From positions 1,439,501-1,503,500 of the forward strand of contig NZ_CP103300.1 of assembly GCF_025562755.1 (NCBI RefSeq): a stretch of DNA of 64,000 nt, given 5' to 3'. The notes under the pieces are model-generated. The model made no database searches, was not told the origin of the DNA, and saw nothing but the letters and a program-made list of their open reading frames with translations. Within the stretch, counting starts at the first letter, position 1, and each line of letters starts with the position of its first letter. Below, one piece after another: positions 62,597 through 64,000 of the stretch. This DNA comes from Endozoicomonas euniceicola. GTDB taxonomy: Bacteria > Pseudomonadota > Gammaproteobacteria > Pseudomonadales > Endozoicomonadaceae. A program made the position numbers and the translations under genes.

Positions 62597-64000
62597 TTAA
62601 ACCAGAGCGGCAGCACTGTCACCGGCAATACGGCCATAAGTGAAGATATCAATCAAGGCATTACCGCCCAGGCGGTTACCACCGTGAATACCACCCGTCA
62701 CTTCACCGGCTGCGAACAAGCCCGGAATAACGTCACCGTCTTTATTAATCACCCGCGCCTGAGTATCAATTCTCAACCCGCCCATGGTGTGGTGAACCGA
62801 TGGTTGACGTGGGGTTGCGTAGAACGGAGCCTGTTCCACTTTCAAACCGAAAGCGCTCTTGTTGAACTCAGGGTCATGACCCTGTTCAACACAGGCGTTG
62901 TACTGCCTGATAGTGCTGGTCAGCTCGTCAGCCGGAACGCCAATTTTCTCAGCCAGCTCTTCAAGCGTGTCGGCTTTAATAATGATGCCTTCTTCGATTT
63001 CCCGTTCGATGGTATCGTCGCAAGTATTCGCAGCCGTTTTACGAATTTCCTCGTCGGCAATCATGTAGATAAGACCGCCGTTATCAAAGAATGCCTCAGA
63101 CAGCACATCACGGCTTCCGCACTCATCAATAAAGCGCTTGCCCTGCTGGTTCACAAAGACAAAGTTCTCAGGGGGTACAATCAGGCCGGTCAACAGCGCG
63201 CCGGATTTCGGATCGCCCACCGGCATTAACTGAACAAACCCCATACCCACCAGGTCGGCACCGGCTTTTTCACCCATTTCAATGCCATCGCCCACCAGCG
63301 CAGGAGAGTTGGTGGTTTTGATGTCATCGGCAATATCCTGCCAGTAGGTGTTGTACTGTTTGATCATCCGGGTATTGGCACCAAAACCACCGGAAGCCAG
63401 CACAACACCGTGACTGACCTTCAATACCAGTTGGGTACCGTTGGCTTGTGTCGCTTTAACACCTACAACCTTACCGTCTTCAATCATCAAATCCGTTACC
63501 CGGGTATCGGTTATGATGCGACCATCCTGCTCCAGAATGCGCTGTTGCAGTTTCTCCACAAACTCCACACCCTTGTGACGATTTGGCTTGTGGGCGCGAC
63601 GCCACAGTGCGCCAACAGGAATTTCAACCACGCTACGGTCAAAATCAACGCCTTTCTCAGTCAGCCAGTCCACAGACTCCATGGCACGGCTGGTCAACGC
63701 TTCCACCAGGTCGTACTGACCATAGATGGCATCACCATTGCGGTCGGTTCGCTTACCGCCAAGATAGGTCTGAATGCGATGCAGCTCAACAGAGTCGAAC
63801 AGGTAGTCTTTACCACTGTCCACATCAGCAAAATAGTCGCCCAGTTGCTCTTTAAGGACTTTGAAATCCGCCAGGTACTCCGCTGCAAATTCGGATTCCG
63901 GCGTTTCAACAATGCTTCTCAGGTGGTCGGCTTCCCCCGGCAGAGCAGGGAAGTCATTCTGCCATGCTGGCTCAGCCGCATTGACCCAGCCGCCGGTACG
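62597..64000 (-). CDS. fumarate reductase/flavocytochrome c-type flavoprotein, 3' part
   Basis: The frame is open from the window edge at 64000 to the stop at 62597, 467 codons, so the start lies outside. Visible motifs are RTGGWVNAAEPAWQ, HGVVLASGGFGANTRMIKQY, RQPSVHHTMGGLRIDTQARV and the C-terminal GLFAAGEVTGGIHGGNRLGG with NALIDIFTYGRIAG. These are the FAD-domain signatures of flavocytochrome c, fumarate, urocanate and acrylate reductases. ApbE encoded just downstream suggests that the missing N-terminus has a covalent-FMN domain. The substrate is not evident. It fits use of an organic electron acceptor at low oxygen. Confidence 0.9.
   Translation of the reverse strand, partial: RTGGWVNAAEPAWQNDFPALPGEADHLRSIVETPESEFAAEYLADFKVLKEQLGDYFADVDSGKDYLFDSVELHRIQTYLGGKRTDRNGDAIYGQYDLVEALTSRAMESVDWLTEKGVDFDRSVVEIPVGALWRRAHKPNRHKGVEFVEKLQQRILEQDGRIITDTRVTDLMIEDGKVVGVKATQANGTQLVLKVSHGVVLASGGFGANTRMIKQYNTYWQDIADDIKTTNSPALVGDGIEMGEKAGADLVGMGFVQLMPVGDPKSGALLTGLIVPPENFVFVNQQGKRFIDECGSRDVLSEAFFDNGGLIYMIADEEIRKTAANTCDDTIEREIEEGIIIKADTLEELAEKIGVPADELTSTIRQYNACVEQGHDPEFNKSAFGLKVEQAPFYATPRQPSVHHTMGGLRIDTQARVINKDGDVIPGLFAAGEVTGGIHGGNRLGGNALIDIFTYGRIAGDSAAALV

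Noticed and set aside
1..64000. tRNA, rRNA, CRISPR array, prophage or integrase
   Set aside because: I looked for cloverleaf-like ends, rRNA signatures, regular repeat-spacer arrays and phage genes and saw none that I can support.

Overview
The window looks like a chromosomal segment of a marine gammaproteobacterium related to Endozoicomonadaceae/Oceanospirillales. This placement is an inference. It rests on gammaproteobacterial core genes (ackA-pta, bioA, an OprD-type porin, a YeiH-type exporter, ApbE with a flavoprotein reductase) interleaved with host-interaction genes and many small repeats. I saw no rRNA, tRNA, CRISPR array or prophage.

Layout. 1-4.2 kb: acetate kinase and phosphotransacetylase, preceded by a perfect FNR/ANR-type box. 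4.2-9.1 kb: small cysteine-rich protein, RidA protein, a protein of unknown function with four 49-residue repeats, an OmpA-type lipoprotein and an MBL-fold hydrolase. 9.3-13.4 kb: two overlapping MutS-type ATPase genes that both begin with a Sec signal peptide. 13.5-18 kb: phosphatase, small protein, dicarboxylate/amino-acid symporter, CBS-domain protein, bioA. 18.3-27.4 kb: a 2443-residue exported protein with an OTU cysteine-protease domain, then a tandem QueD-like protein and a helical protein. 27.5-29.4 kb: an IS200/IS605 element with intact tnpB and a tnpA broken by a small hairpin element. 29.4-33.5 kb: TAXI-type TRAP transporter and a TDT-family transporter. 33.6-38 kb: four tandem genes for proteins with two C2H2 fingers and a RING-H2 domain, separated by copies of the yeiH 5' end. 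38-45 kb: yeiH, a di-haem oxidoreductase, an RND efflux pair. 44.9-57.3 kb: CPBP protease, a secreted ankyrin-like protein, an uncharacterised pair, a deacetylase-family enzyme, a 56-residue ORF, an OprD porin, an ATP/ADP translocase, and a secreted 1000-residue protein built of four repeats. 57.5-64 kb: argD/astC, IS605 debris, a secreted protein, a second RING-like membrane protein lying between a partial and a complete apbE, and the 3' part of a fumarate-reductase-type flavoprotein.

Biological reading. An OTU protease, five RING-like proteins, an ankyrin-like secreted protein and a nucleotide translocase point to life inside or tightly attached to eukaryotic cells, with manipulation of ubiquitin signalling and import of host ATP. 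These functions come from family knowledge and were not tested. The FNR-type box, acetate production and ApbE/fumarate-reductase genes fit low-oxygen energy metabolism.

The two least conventional items are: (1) a family of roughly 110-bp hairpin elements made of heptamer units with 3-bp TTA/TAA target duplications, one of which interrupts tnpA, one of which sits exactly at the argD stop codon, and one of which has an apparent empty paralogous site; and (2) the pair of signal-peptide-bearing MutS-like ATPases.
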